Origin: Bartonella taylorii
GTDB lineage: Bacteria > Pseudomonadota > Alphaproteobacteria > Rhizobiales > Rhizobiaceae
Assembly (NCBI RefSeq): GCF_023920105.1
Contig: NZ_CP083693.1
Span: 112,501-176,500 of the forward strand
Length of the DNA stretch: 64,000 bases
Reading direction: 5' to 3'
Positions 1 through 8,654 of this stretch are shown one piece after another. A program made the position numbers and the translations under genes. Under the pieces are notes generated by a model. It did not search any database. It was not told where the DNA came from and saw only the letters and a list, made by a program, of their open reading frames with translations. The first letter of the stretch is position 1. Each line of letters opens with the position of its first letter.

Positions 1-70
1 AAAGGAGCGTGATTTGCGACCCTCATATTACCTCCTTTACACTGTACTTCGCCCTTGAAGCACTATCCCA

Positions 71-250
71 AGCAGAAAGAAACATAGTAGCGCATAAACG
101 CACCAAGACCTTATGGTGAGCGCTCTGGGATGGTTCAGTATGTCTTCCCCCCGCGTGAAAGAACGCAATAGCGAATAATAAGGGCATGCTACTAAACATC
201 ATGCCCCTCTGATGCAAGCGGGGTAGGGAAGGCCTTCTTCCCTCTAAACC
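71..250. repeat. Direct repeat, copy 1
   Basis: This is the first of two imperfect direct repeats of about 175-180 bp; the partner is at 311-484. The most conserved core runs from the segment reading gtgaaagaacgcaatagcga to the segment ggaaggccttcttccctcta. The copies differ by point changes and short indels. No open frame is conserved in both over the full length, so I read it as a repeated non-coding element or the tail of a duplicated gene. Confidence 0.7.
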
Positions 251-310
251 GATAAATCTAAAACTCCTTCTTTATACTGGAAAAAAACTATCATAACTCT
301 CTGAAAATGA

Positions 311-484
311 AAGCAGGAGGAAACATACTAGTGCGTAAATGCGCGCAGAGCTATGGTGAGCGCTCTGGGGTGGTTCGGGTCTTCTCGCGTGAAAGAACGC
401 AATAGCGAATAATAAGGGCATGCTACTCAACATCATACCCCTCTGATGCAAGCTGAGTAGGGAAGGCCTTCTTCCCTCTAAACC
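311..484. repeat. Direct repeat, copy 2
   Basis: This is the second copy of the 175-180 bp direct repeat (partner 71-250). The sequence diverges immediately after the shared ggaaggccttcttccctcta block at its right end. Confidence 0.7.
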
Positions 485-922
485 CATTGAGCGAGCATGG
501 CGTGATCTGGCAGAAGCGATTTCCAAACATCCTTTTTGTGCGGGGCATATACGGGCAATAAGCCTGATGCCAAGCCTGAAGATTACGGAAAGCGCGCAAT
601 TGGATTTTAACAAAATTCAAAGCACATGTTGCTGCCAAGATTTATGCAATATAAATGCATTGTAGGATATAAAATTTTGCGGTGTTGTTAGCAGGTAAAA
701 TGGTGCGAAAAATTATAACTTTTGCGAAAGAACTATCGGTAAGATGGCTTGCAATAAGCGCAGAGAAAATACCAGCCCCCCTCGCTATTCAATATCTCAA
801 AAATGAGCTATCACTACGATAAACGTCAGTATTCAGACTTATATCATGTTCCTATCGAGAAGCTTGACATATCTAGCAATACGTGCACTAGTTGTTAATC
901 GATATCTATACTGATTATAATA

Positions 923-2161
923 TTGCGTGTTTTTAAATATGTGGGGGGGGTGCGCGTGCGCAGAGAGCTGATTTTTCGGTTTTATGGGCTTGTTGTTGTG
1001 CTGTATCTTTCTGATATGGTGCTATTCTTAAGTAATCTTTGGAACGTTTATCGCATAACATCTTCATCGGTTTTCTTGGGTGTGTCCATGGCTTTGGGAA
1101 CCCTTACACCCTATCTTTTGAAAAAAAGCGGACTTGTCCGCATTAAGTCTTCTCTGAGGTTGGTAGATTTATACAAAAGGCGAATCATCATCTATAGCCT
1201 TCTTATATTAATTGCTCTTTTTCATTACGCTGATTCTCCTTTTGGTTTTATTGCTGTATCTATCTCTATCGGTTATCTCTCTTTGATCACCTTAAGTACG
1301 CTCGAGACTTATAATACCAAGCTAGCGCTTAAAGGTTATATTAGCGCCCAAAAGGCTTCCCGCATTATGCAAACAGTGGTGCAGATCGGTGCCTTTTTGG
1401 GAGCGGCACTGAGTGGTTATCTCTTAGAAGCAACCAGCCTGCGAGGGGTAGCAGCTGGGGTTGGCTATAATGGTTTGATTGCGGCACTTTGTGTGTTTGA
1501 CATCATTGTAAGCCTTGTGGCCGGATATGTCATTTTTCGCGATGAATATAGTGCTACAGGCGTTGCACCGTCTGCAACCGAGAAGAAGCTAACACCCATG
1601 CCGCAAGCAGACAGGCTCTCTCTTGAACTTAAACTTTTATGCGTCTGCATAGGCCTTATTGGTTTTCATATTTGCGCCTATAATACACTGGCGACTATTC
1701 TTTTTCAGAGTGTGAAAAATTTTAGCTCTGAATATTATGGGCTTTGCAGCGCGGTTGCGGGTGTGGGCGCTTTTTTGGCTGCTTTTATCAAAATTCCCTG
1801 CTTTGAATTCATCCTTCCAGCCCTTATGTTGGGTGTGGCTGATCTCATTTTTAGCACCACCCAATCGCCCTATTTGGCTGTGGTCTTTTGCTTTTTTATT
1901 GGCTTTTCGATGAACACCATGCGGATTAATGCCCGCAAACATATGATTGAAGCGACCCAGACAGAGACTCAAGCAGAGTTTGTGGGAAGTTATAGCGGTA
2001 TGCTTTATACTATCTCCCAATCAGCGGGTTATGTTATCCTTGGTCTTCTTACAAGCCCCGCTCTTATGGGACCACAGGCGGCCATTTATCTTCTACCCCT
2101 TATAGGGGTGATAATTTTTATTTATGTCCTTTTTCTTTTAGTGCGGCGAGCCAAGGTATGA
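923..2161 (+). CDS. MFS-type transporter
   Basis: A protein of about 400 residues with roughly ten to twelve hydrophobic segments split by a hydrophilic central loop near residues 205-235, the layout of a major facilitator family exporter in the inner membrane. The start is unclear. TTG at 923 opens the frame but has no ribosome binding site, while GTG at 956 lies just behind a run of eight G (943-950) that could serve as one; 956 is my preferred start. The gene overlaps the following ATP-grasp ligase by 4 bp (ATGA), so the two are translationally coupled. By position it probably exports, or gives immunity to, the product of the ligase. The substrate cannot be read from sequence. The G8 tract near the start could cause slippage. 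Confidence 0.75.
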   Translation: MRVFKYVGGVRVRRELIFRFYGLVVVLYLSDMVLFLSNLWNVYRITSSSVFLGVSMALGTLTPYLLKKSGLVRIKSSLRLVDLYKRRIIIYSLLILIALFHYADSPFGFIAVSISIGYLSLITLSTLETYNTKLALKGYISAQKASRIMQTVVQIGAFLGAALSGYLLEATSLRGVAAGVGYNGLIAALCVFDIIVSLVAGYVIFRDEYSATGVAPSATEKKLTPMPQADRLSLELKLLCVCIGLIGFHICAYNTLATILFQSVKNFSSEYYGLCSAVAGVGAFLAAFIKIPCFEFILPALMLGVADLIFSTTQSPYLAVVFCFFIGFSMNTMRINARKHMIEATQTETQAEFVGSYSGMLYTISQSAGYVILGLLTSPALMGPQAAIYLLPLIGVIIFIYVLFLLVRRAKV

Positions 2162-3363
2162 GCAAACCCATTCTTATTGTCGACCCTTTCTCTACAGGTG
2201 CTCTCTATGGTCCTGCTTTGCAAAAATTGGGCTATACCTGTTACGGTGTTGCATCTCAACCAGCTCTTTTTTCTCATTTTATGCTTTCTTATCAGGGTGA
2301 GGGAATGGCAGAAGCGAAGCTTCATAGTGTGGATGAGATAAAGCAGCGTTTTCCAGCTGGTGCGATAGAATCCGTGGTAGCGGGTGCTGAAGGAGGTATT
2401 TATTGTGCAGAACAATTGGCTGCTTACTATGGTTGTCTTGGAAATAACCCTTTGACCACTGATTGGCGGCGGAAAAAGGCGACGATGCAAAAGCGCCTTT
2501 GTGAAAATGGTTTGTCTTACATTCGGTCAAAGATTCTTACAAAAGATGATTGTATTCTCGATGGTTTTGAAAGCCTCAGCGGCTATGTGGTGAAGCCAAA
2601 TGATTCTTCTGGGAGTGATAGCGTTTTGTTTTTTTCCAGCCGTGAGGAATTGGTGGCGTGGGTTTCTAGGATCGACTGGATGCAGAAGAATATTTTTGGT
2701 GCACCTAACGAGGCTTATTTGCTTCAAGAAAGATTGGTGGGAGAGGAATACATAGTAGATGCTGTTGTAAATGGGGAGGCGATAAAGATATGTGCTTTAT
2801 CACGATATAAAAAGGGTATCCATAATGGGAGTGCCTTTGTTTATGAATCGCTTGATGTGCTTGATGCTCAAGATCCCCTTTATGCTGCTCTTATCTCTTA
2901 TGCAAAACAGTGCATTCGTGTGCTGGGGATTGAATATGGGCCCGCGCATATGGAAATTATGCAAACTGCCCATGGTCCAGTCATGATAGAAGTGGGAGCC
3001 CGCCTCCACGGGGGAATTGCGCCCACCTTGTTTGCTCATTGTTATGAAGATGATTTACTTGAAAGCTCCGTTAATCTTATTGCGGGAGTGTTTTCGGAAG
3101 CGCCAAGTTGTTTTAAGAAAAAGGGGCGTATTCTCTTTCTTATTAACAAGGTTGACGGCCGTATCATAAAAGATATTAACCTATGGCAGCAAAAGCTTCA
3201 TTCTTGGAAAAATGTGGTTCATTTTATGCTCTTTTTTAAAGAAAACAAACCGCTTCCCCTGACAATCGATTTAAATACCTGCCCAGCTATTATAGCAATT
3301 TGGGGTCGGAGTGATGATGAATTATCGACTTTAGAGAGGATAATTCGTAGCAATTTCCTATAA
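2158..3363 (+). CDS. ATP-grasp carboxylate-amine ligase
   Basis: A 401-residue ATP-grasp protein, expected to join a carboxylate to an amine through an acyl phosphate, as in L-amino acid ligases of the BacD type. The signs are a Rossmann-like N-terminal part beginning KPILIVDPFSTG, the lysine-bearing ATP strand GYVVKPNDSSGSDSV near residue 145, and the metal/ATP site VMIEVGARLHGG near residues 275-287. It starts 4 bp inside the upstream MFS gene and is followed 23 bp later by a broken YqcI/YcgG-type gene and a broken cupin gene, all on one strand. The set reads as a small peptide or modified amino acid pathway. The frame is intact. The substrate is unknown and the gene could be inactive in a decaying pathway. 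Confidence 0.8.
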   Translation: MSKPILIVDPFSTGALYGPALQKLGYTCYGVASQPALFSHFMLSYQGEGMAEAKLHSVDEIKQRFPAGAIESVVAGAEGGIYCAEQLAAYYGCLGNNPLTTDWRRKKATMQKRLCENGLSYIRSKILTKDDCILDGFESLSGYVVKPNDSSGSDSVLFFSSREELVAWVSRIDWMQKNIFGAPNEAYLLQERLVGEEYIVDAVVNGEAIKICALSRYKKGIHNGSAFVYESLDVLDAQDPLYAALISYAKQCIRVLGIEYGPAHMEIMQTAHGPVMIEVGARLHGGIAPTLFAHCYEDDLLESSVNLIAGVFSEAPSCFKKKGRILFLINKVDGRIIKDINLWQQKLHSWKNVVHFMLFFKENKPLPLTIDLNTCPAIIAIWGRSDDELSTLERIIRSNFL

Positions 3364-3386
3364 AATACAACAATTGGGAGGAAAAT

Positions 3387-4102
3387 ATGGATTCAGCAAC
3401 GCAAATAGTGAAAAATATAGAAAAATATGAAAAATGGAAACAGGTGGTTTTTAAAGAATTCGATGCAATAATGAATAACAAAATCAGGATTTTTCCTTGC
3501 CTATTTGGGGTAAAGGGATATCAAAAAGACATACTGAGATTTGGGTTCTACAAAAAGTTAACCGCAAAAATATTATGGAAGACCTTATAAATTATTGTGA
3601 TAATTATAAGAGCTTTGGAAAGAACACATCTTTTGTTACATTTTAAGAGCCTGCACCCATACAAAGTGTCGAAGTTTATAGAGAGAAATTTTGGTCTATA
3701 CTTAAAGATTTACGAGCACTTGACGATCGAGAATGGCCTAAGCATATACCAAAAAATATGGATGATCCTCTATGGGAGTTCTGTTTTCATGGCGAGCCTA
3801 TGTTCATAGTTTGCAATACACCGTCCCATATAAACAGAATAAGTAGAAAAAGTTCTACATTTATGTTAACTTTCCAGCCTAGGTGGGTTTTTTCTGATCT
3901 GTTGGATACAGAACAAAAAGCAAAAAATGCGTTTTCCACGGTAAGAAAAAGACTTGAACCTTTTGATATTATCACAAAATCCCCTTTTTTAGGGAAATAT
4001 GGCGATCCAAAGAATAGAGAGTGGATGCAATACTTTCTGCAAGATAATAATATTGAATCTCCACCTTGCCCATATCATATAATGGAGCGCAACAATGACT
4101 AA
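3387..4102 (+). pseudogene. YqcI/YcgG family (heme-oxygenase-like) pseudogene
   Basis: The reading frame starts at an ATG with a good ribosome site (gggaggaaaat) and shows the early motif FPCLFGVKGYQ. The frame is lost near 3545-3570, resumes in another frame (MEDLINYCDNYKSFGKN), meets an in-frame TAA near 3639, then continues to 4102 through WEFCFHGEPMF, NTPSHINRISRKS and FQPRWVF. These blocks match what I know of the YqcI/YcgG family, to which the heme-dependent N-hydroxylase GntA of guanitoxin biosynthesis belongs. It has at least one frameshift and one nonsense codon, so it is probably non-functional. In the ancestral operon it would have oxidised an amine next to the ATP-grasp ligase. 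The family call rests on remembered motifs. Confidence 0.65.
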
Positions 4103-4412
4103 GTTTTCTAAAATTAAATTAAATGAAAGTATATATGATACATTAAAAATGATGTTGCCAGAGCAAGGCTCGATAGAGATACAAAGAGATTTCCCAATAA
4201 AAATACACGATTGACATACGCACAAAGTCGATGAGACTCTCTTAATTATAGAGGGAGAGCTAGATTTTTTCTATAGCGAAAAGCGTATAACCTGTACGCT
4301 AGGAAATGTTATACATCTGCCTGCCAATACAAGGCATAAATCAGTTGCGTCAAATGCAGGATGCATATACGCCATTGCTATGGAAAATCTTGCTATTAAA
4401 ATGGGCAGCTGA
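4095..4412 (+). pseudogene. Cupin-fold protein pseudogene (one TGA stop)
   Basis: ATG at 4095 overlaps the end of the YqcI/YcgG pseudogene (ATGACTAA). The frame runs to 4412 but is broken by TGA at 4212-4214. Directly after it comes HTHKVDETLLIIEGELDFFY and then LPANTRHKS, the two halves of a small single-domain cupin (H-x-H-x(4)-E, then P-x-x-x-x-H). A tryptophan or other residue probably stood where the TGA is. As the fourth member of the plus-strand cluster it may have been a tailoring enzyme or a sensor. Only one base separates it from an open frame, so decay looks recent, or the base is a sequencing error. Confidence 0.65.
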
Positions 4413-4795
4413 ATGCTTTCTAATTGATTTCCTCTGATACGGGCGAAAAAAATACCGAAGAAAGCTTTGCTTTTCGTGCAGATTTTTCCTCACGCTTTTG
4501 TTATCTGATTGACCTTCTGCTGAAAAATCATCAATGGTGATCAATCGTGGTTGATAATTCTCAGGAATTCCTGAGGGGGGCGAGTAAAGCTGTGCGCTCT
4601 TCCCACAGGGAGGATTCTAGAAGCTTTTTATCCTGTTGCCACGCTTGTTTTGCTTTTTGAAGTGCTTTTGCGATAAAGCGTGTGCTTATCACCAGCATCG
4701 ATTTCAATGACTGTGCGCGATCTTTCTATTTGAATAAGCGCATAGATAAGTTGAGCACTATTTTCTGTTCCCATGCCAGGTCTTATCAGCTGCAT
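4412..4795 (-). pseudogene. Class I SAM methyltransferase-like pseudogene
   Basis: From ATG 4795 (ribosome site AAGGATAAAAAG) the frame reads MQLIRPGMGTENSAQLI and then TVIEIDAGD, which resembles motif I of a class I methyltransferase (E-x-G-x-G-x), with Asp in place of the first Gly. The frame then shifts; RFIAKALQKAKQAWQQDKKL continues in a second frame, and near the C6 run at 4575-4580 a further shift leads to YQPRLITIDDFSAEG. At least two frameshifts make it a pseudogene. It lies downstream of an unknown gene and an MFS transporter on the same strand. The 3' boundary is approximate. Confidence 0.5.
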
Positions 4796-4805
4796 CTTTT
4801 TATCC

Positions 4806-5168
4806 TTATAATTTTATCAATCGCAGCATTCCTGCTTTTATAAAAAGTTTTATTGAGTCTTCTATGGGATATTGGATACGCATTGGCATGGTAGCCAATA
4901 GGAGAACACATGTTGGTTCTCGTAAAAGAGCGGTTGCATCATTTTCTGAAAATGCTTTTTGATCTGTTTCGATGAGACCGTGTTGTAAAAGTGATATCAA
5001 AAGACTTCCAGAGGCAAGAAGAGTACCATTGAATTGTATTTCCCTCAGTGATTGGACAAGACAGCCTTCATGAAGCGCTTCAGATGTTGGGAAATCAAAT
5101 CCACCAAATGCTGCTCTTTTTGTAGAAACAGTCGTTACAGGTTGTATTTTGCGTTTCACAATGAGCAC
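4806..5168 (-). CDS. Hypothetical protein in decayed cluster
   Basis: A 120-residue open frame that I do not recognise. It probably starts at GTG (5168 region), with no clear ribosome site. It has a polar N-terminus followed by mixed alpha/beta-like sequence with several Leu-rich segments, and no signal peptide or obvious metal motif. It sits 10 bp upstream of the methyltransferase remnant and just downstream of a frameshifted unknown gene, on the same strand as the MFS transporter at 5591-6865. It may be intact or the C-terminal part of a longer broken gene. Confidence 0.4.
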   Translation of the reverse strand: MLIVKRKIQPVTTVSTKRAAFGGFDFPTSEALHEGCLVQSLREIQFNGTLLASGSLLISLLQHGLIETDQKAFSENDATALLREPTCVLLLATMPMRIQYPIEDSIKLFIKAGMLRLIKL

Positions 5169-5201
5169 GGGCTTATTTTTTATTATTTGCGCGTCCTTAG
5201 C

Positions 5202-5598
5202 TCATTGGATGTGCGCTAAGGGATTGAGTTCACGAGGGTAGACAGCGAAAGAATTGACGGTTGGAGGCGGTGAGGGTTTTTGTAATTCGAGCGTGTTGGT
5301 ACTCTCATTAAAATCATGTTGCATGTAGTCTGTGAGTTGCCACACATAGCCGCCTGTTCCATTGTAAAATTTAGGCCTATAGGGTTTTGTTGCATGGTGT
5401 TACCGGTTTTTTTGTTTTAAAATTCCAAGTTTCAGGAATAGTTGTTAGCTGCTCCACACTAAAGAAGTGTTTCATCAAAGTAATATTGATTGGTGTGGGG
5501 TCGCATGGGAAATACAACGATTTTATCAAGTGGTGATTATAGTCCCATTTTGGAGCATTATTTGTTTTAGGCGGAAAACGCCTGAGTCCGCTAGCCAT
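5202..5598 (-). pseudogene. Hypothetical gene with a frameshift
   Basis: ATG at 5598 overlaps the end of the MFS gene by 8 bp and the frame reads MASGLRRFPPKTNNAPKWDY onward. The frame closes near 5377, but a second frame overlapping at about 5390-5400 continues with good protein character (KPYRPKFYNGTGGYVWQL) to TGA at 5202. A single indel near 5390 joins them into about 130 residues. No family is recognised. The tight overlap with the MFS gene shows it was part of that operon. Confidence 0.45.
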
Positions 5599-6865
5599 TA
5601 TTAGATTCCCTCTGTTCCTTTTTTTGTACGGCACTGTTCAAGATAAAACCTAATATGCCTGCGATCATTGTGGCGATGCCAATGATAAACAGCGTGCTTT
5701 GGGTATGATGAACATGGACAAAACCAGCGCCTATAAAGCCGAGGCATACGGATGTTTGTATGATAAAGATATAGGCGGGCATTTGGTTGTTTCGGTGTTC
5801 TTTCTGAATGGCTTTCATCATAAAACTTGCCATCAGAGCGTTTTGCACACCGTTGGCTGCTCCAAGGATAAAAAATGAAAGCATCATCAACCATACGAGT
5901 TGTGTTAAGGAAAAGCAGAAAATGCTAAAGCCAATGATTGCAGCGGCAAGTGATGCACCAGCGGCATTGCCAAAGCGGTGGAAAAGGCTGGAGAAGCAGA
6001 GAGGGCCGACCACTAAACCTAGGCTTATCATGCTTGTGATTATCCCATAGGTTTCAGCGCTTAAGTTGAGATCTGTACGAATGCGGACAATCGATAAGAC
6101 GTTGAGAGCAGAGGTAAGGACAATAGTGATGATGAGGGGAGCAAGAGCATAGACAACATTTTTTTTACGCAAGAGACCCGTTAAATCTAGCCCTTTTTTG
6201 CTTTGCTTTGCTGTGTTTGTCATTTGTGTATGAATTTTTAAACTTTTAAAACAGAAGAGAGTGATAAAGGTTGCACAAAGAACCATGATTGACAGCACAA
6301 ACAATCCTTTTTGCCCATTTGATATTCCATACAATACACCCCCTAGCAGTGGTCCAGCAATGTAACCAAGATTACGGACTGTTTGGATAATGCGGTTTAT
6401 ACGGTCTAGTTGCTGATCATTGGTTGCAAATTCTGGGACGGAAACGAGGATTGCGGACCAAAAGAGTGAACCAGCACAACCTAGTGCGAAAGAAAGTGCA
6501 ATATAAACCCAAAATTGGTTGGCGATTGCAGCTGTGGCTATAAAGAGTACTTCCAACAATAAAACAATGGGTACTGTTCGCGCTGGTTGGAAGCGATGTA
6601 AGAGGCGTGGTGCAATTGGTCCGGCACAAATTGCACCCATAAGCCCAGCAAAAAGGAGCATTGAAATAGAGGCTGTGCTTTCTGCTAAGTGGAGAGCAAA
6701 TGTAACTTGTGCTGTTTCATCGGCAAAGCTGCTAAAGCCCAAAACAAGGAAAAGTCCCATTTGGGTGAAAATCATGGATTCCTTCTTTGTCACAACGCCC
6801 CCCAAGATGCCAAGGCTTTTACGGCTTTTAAAATTTCCTTCTGCGCTGTGTTGTATGTATATCAT
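5591..6865 (-). CDS. MFS transporter
   Basis: A 424-residue protein with about twelve hydrophobic segments and a polar central loop near residues 215-235, typical of the major facilitator superfamily. The first 30 residues look unlike a transporter N-terminus; Met31 (6775), which opens MIFTQMGLFLVLGF, is the likelier start and gives about 394 residues. It is the first gene of a minus-strand set followed by two unknown genes and a methyltransferase remnant. It converges on the plus-strand ATP-grasp cluster, whose first gene is also an MFS transporter. It resembles drug/proton antiporters with the layout of enterobactin-type exporters, but the substrate is unknown. Confidence 0.75.
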   Translation of the reverse strand: MIYIQHSAEGNFKSRKSLGILGGVVTKKESMIFTQMGLFLVLGFSSFADETAQVTFALHLAESTASISMLLFAGLMGAICAGPIAPRLLHRFQPARTVPIVLLLEVLFIATAAIANQFWVYIALSFALGCAGSLFWSAILVSVPEFATNDQQLDRINRIIQTVRNLGYIAGPLLGGVLYGISNGQKGLFVLSIMVLCATFITLFCFKSLKIHTQMTNTAKQSKKGLDLTGLLRKKNVVYALAPLIITIVLTSALNVLSIVRIRTDLNLSAETYGIITSMISLGLVVGPLCFSSLFHRFGNAAGASLAAAIIGFSIFCFSLTQLVWLMMLSFFILGAANGVQNALMASFMMKAIQKEHRNNQMPAYIFIIQTSVCLGFIGAGFVHVHHTQSTLFIIGIATMIAGILGFILNSAVQKKEQRESNNG

Positions 6866-7080
6866 GCAATTTCGCTCTGTCTACTTTTTTCCTGATGAGA
6901 GTTGAGAAAGGAAGCTCTCTCAATAAGAGCTATCTTGAAAATTAGTGTAATGTCTCTTTGCGGTGATGAGTCGTTCTTTTGTTTTAAGCAAGGGGGCTCA
7001 TGAGACATGAGGGGAGTGAGGGAGTGAAGTTTACGATATGAAATTCAATGATACAAAAGAGCAGGCAAAAAAAGTTACAA

Positions 7081-7109
7081 AAAAAGCTGTACGGTCTGTA
7101 CAGCTTTTT
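7081..7109. terminator. Bidirectional intrinsic terminator
   Basis: A perfect 12-bp stem (aaaaagctgtac / gtacagcttttt) with a 5-base loop has A/T-rich tails on both sides. It lies about 30 bp past the 3' end of the minus-strand membrane gene at 7141-8229. Confidence 0.8.
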
Positions 7110-7140
7110 ATTTGTTTTATGCATTATAAGGCAAAAGTTT

Positions 7141-8229
7141 TTAAAGCATAAAAGTATCCTTACGGCTTCTGTAACCATAATAGCCACACACACTGGAAAT
7201 TATGGCACCAATCAAGCTTCCTAAAAAGCCCCACCAGCCCATATGTGATGCTGTTTTGGTGACTTTAGTCGCAGTGTTTTTTGCTCCCTCTATGGCATCC
7301 TCAAGATTGTCCGAGAGTGTTTCTGCTTGTTCTTCAAGGGCTTTGAGTGCGTCCTCGGTTTTTGTTTCTGCTGTTTGATAGAGTTGAACAGCACGGTTGG
7401 CGGTTTTTTGCGCATCTGCACGTGACATGCCATTGTTCATAAGACCATTGATGATATCACTTCGATCAAGCTTTGCTGTAATGGCTTCTACACGATCAGA
7501 TAGGCGCTCACCAAGATTTTTTAAAGTGGTGCGATAGTCAGAAGGATCATTTTTAAAAGCTGTTATTGCAGAGCCAATATCGTTGAGGGCTGCCTGATAG
7601 GTTTGTTTTAAGCGCTCAGGGTTGAGGGCAGGAATGTCGCTTTTATTAAGAAGGGTGCGCAATTCACTACCAAGCTGATCAAAATCAACGCCATTGTCAC
7701 TGTTTTTTGCAAAAAACTTTTCAAGACTTTCGCCATTTAATTTTGAAAGAAGGGGAGAAAGATTTGTTTTGAAGTTGTCTACGGTTTGTTGGACCATGGA
7801 GCTGTTTTCTAAGGCAGCTTTAGTCCCTATTTTTGCTGTACTTGAAACTACGTGGATGGCTTGAAGGGTCATCAGAAGTGTTAACAGAGCCCAGGTGAGA
7901 AAACCATGAAGGCTTCCTGAGGATTCTGCAAAACGCCCAGCAACAAAACCTCCCAAAGCAAGGCTTATCAGCATAACGATAAGAGAACCAATGCCAAAGG
8001 AGAGAAAAGAACCCTCAAATGGGGTTGAGGAGGTGAAATCCATTTGGCTTAAGCCTAACGCTGCAACTAGAAAAGAGAGGCAGATAGATGTGGCGAAAGC
8101 TGTCACCAGTCCAGCAAAGATTGCTGACCATGAAATGGGTGTGTAGAAAAAGGAATATTCTTTCTCTAGGGATGTTTCCCCTAGAAAATGAGTATCGAAT
8201 GGTGTGTCTTCAGGAATGCGGGTTTCCAT
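7141..8229 (-). CDS. Multi-pass membrane protein with coiled middle, unknown function
   Basis: A 362-residue protein. Hydrophobic segments are visible near residues 33-56, 76-101, 108-130 and 333-352. The first three are rich in Gly/Ala and the last contains a glycine-zipper-like WGFLGSLIGAIISS. Between them lies a long charged region (about 135-330) with heptad-like Leu/Ala spacing, suggesting a coiled domain outside the bilayer. Proteins of this layout occur in Rhizobiales, sometimes under the uninformative label PhnA-like. It stands alone, closed by a strong terminator, with ATG after a GGAGATAAAC ribosome site. Function unknown. Confidence 0.7.
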   Translation of the reverse strand: METRIPEDTPFDTHFLGETSLEKEYSFFYTPISWSAIFAGLVTAFATSICLSFLVAALGLSQMDFTSSTPFEGSFLSFGIGSLIVMLISLALGGFVAGRFAESSGSLHGFLTWALLTLLMTLQAIHVVSSTAKIGTKAALENSSMVQQTVDNFKTNLSPLLSKLNGESLEKFFAKNSDNGVDFDQLGSELRTLLNKSDIPALNPERLKQTYQAALNDIGSAITAFKNDPSDYRTTLKNLGERLSDRVEAITAKLDRSDIINGLMNNGMSRADAQKTANRAVQLYQTAETKTEDALKALEEQAETLSDNLEDAIEGAKNTATKVTKTASHMGWWGFLGSLIGAIISSVCGYYGYRSRKDTFML

Positions 8230-8654
8230 GTGTTTATCTCCTTGAATAATGCTGGAGATACAATGCTTCCTGAACCATTATGTTCCAAAATGGATAAATG
8301 TGCGCCAAAAATGGAGGGGGAATACCCAAAACAAATGCTGATAATCAGCGTATGATTATCATACCAGAACGATGATAAAACGTCTTCTTAAAAAACTTTA
8401 GTCTCGTGCTAGTTGATTGAGAAAGTGTGTTTTATGAGAGATAAATACTCTCAAAGAAAATAAAGCAAGCAGAAGGGATATTTTTATACCAAAAGGTCGT
8501 ATTTATGAAATGCTGTTGGGAGTTTTGTTCTTGCCTCACGGTGAAATTTGAAAATATTTTTTCTTCATTAAAAATATGCTACCGGTCATTTTTATAAGTA
8601 AATTCCTCTTCATTTGTATCAGAAATTTAAAGAAAAACGAGGTTAGGGTGTGAA
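8230..8654. other. Intergenic region upstream of pyrF
   Basis: This is the divergent intergenic region between the membrane gene and pyrF. A short palindrome (gctgataatcagc, 8338-8350) and a related attatcat repeat lie near the middle. I see no small gene and no promoter clear enough to place. Confidence 0.4.

Larger units (their letters stand above)
1..922. other. Non-coding stretch with relic sequence
   Basis: No convincing gene is visible. The stretch is dominated by two imperfect direct repeats described separately. Behind the second repeat, roughly 480-660, the plus strand stays open with a plausible protein-like composition but has no start codon and no family I recognise, so it may be a gene remnant. 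A TTGACA-like hexamer lies at 864-869 and a TATAAT-like hexamer at 916-921, both ahead of the MFS gene, but their spacing is not that of a single promoter. Confidence 0.5.
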
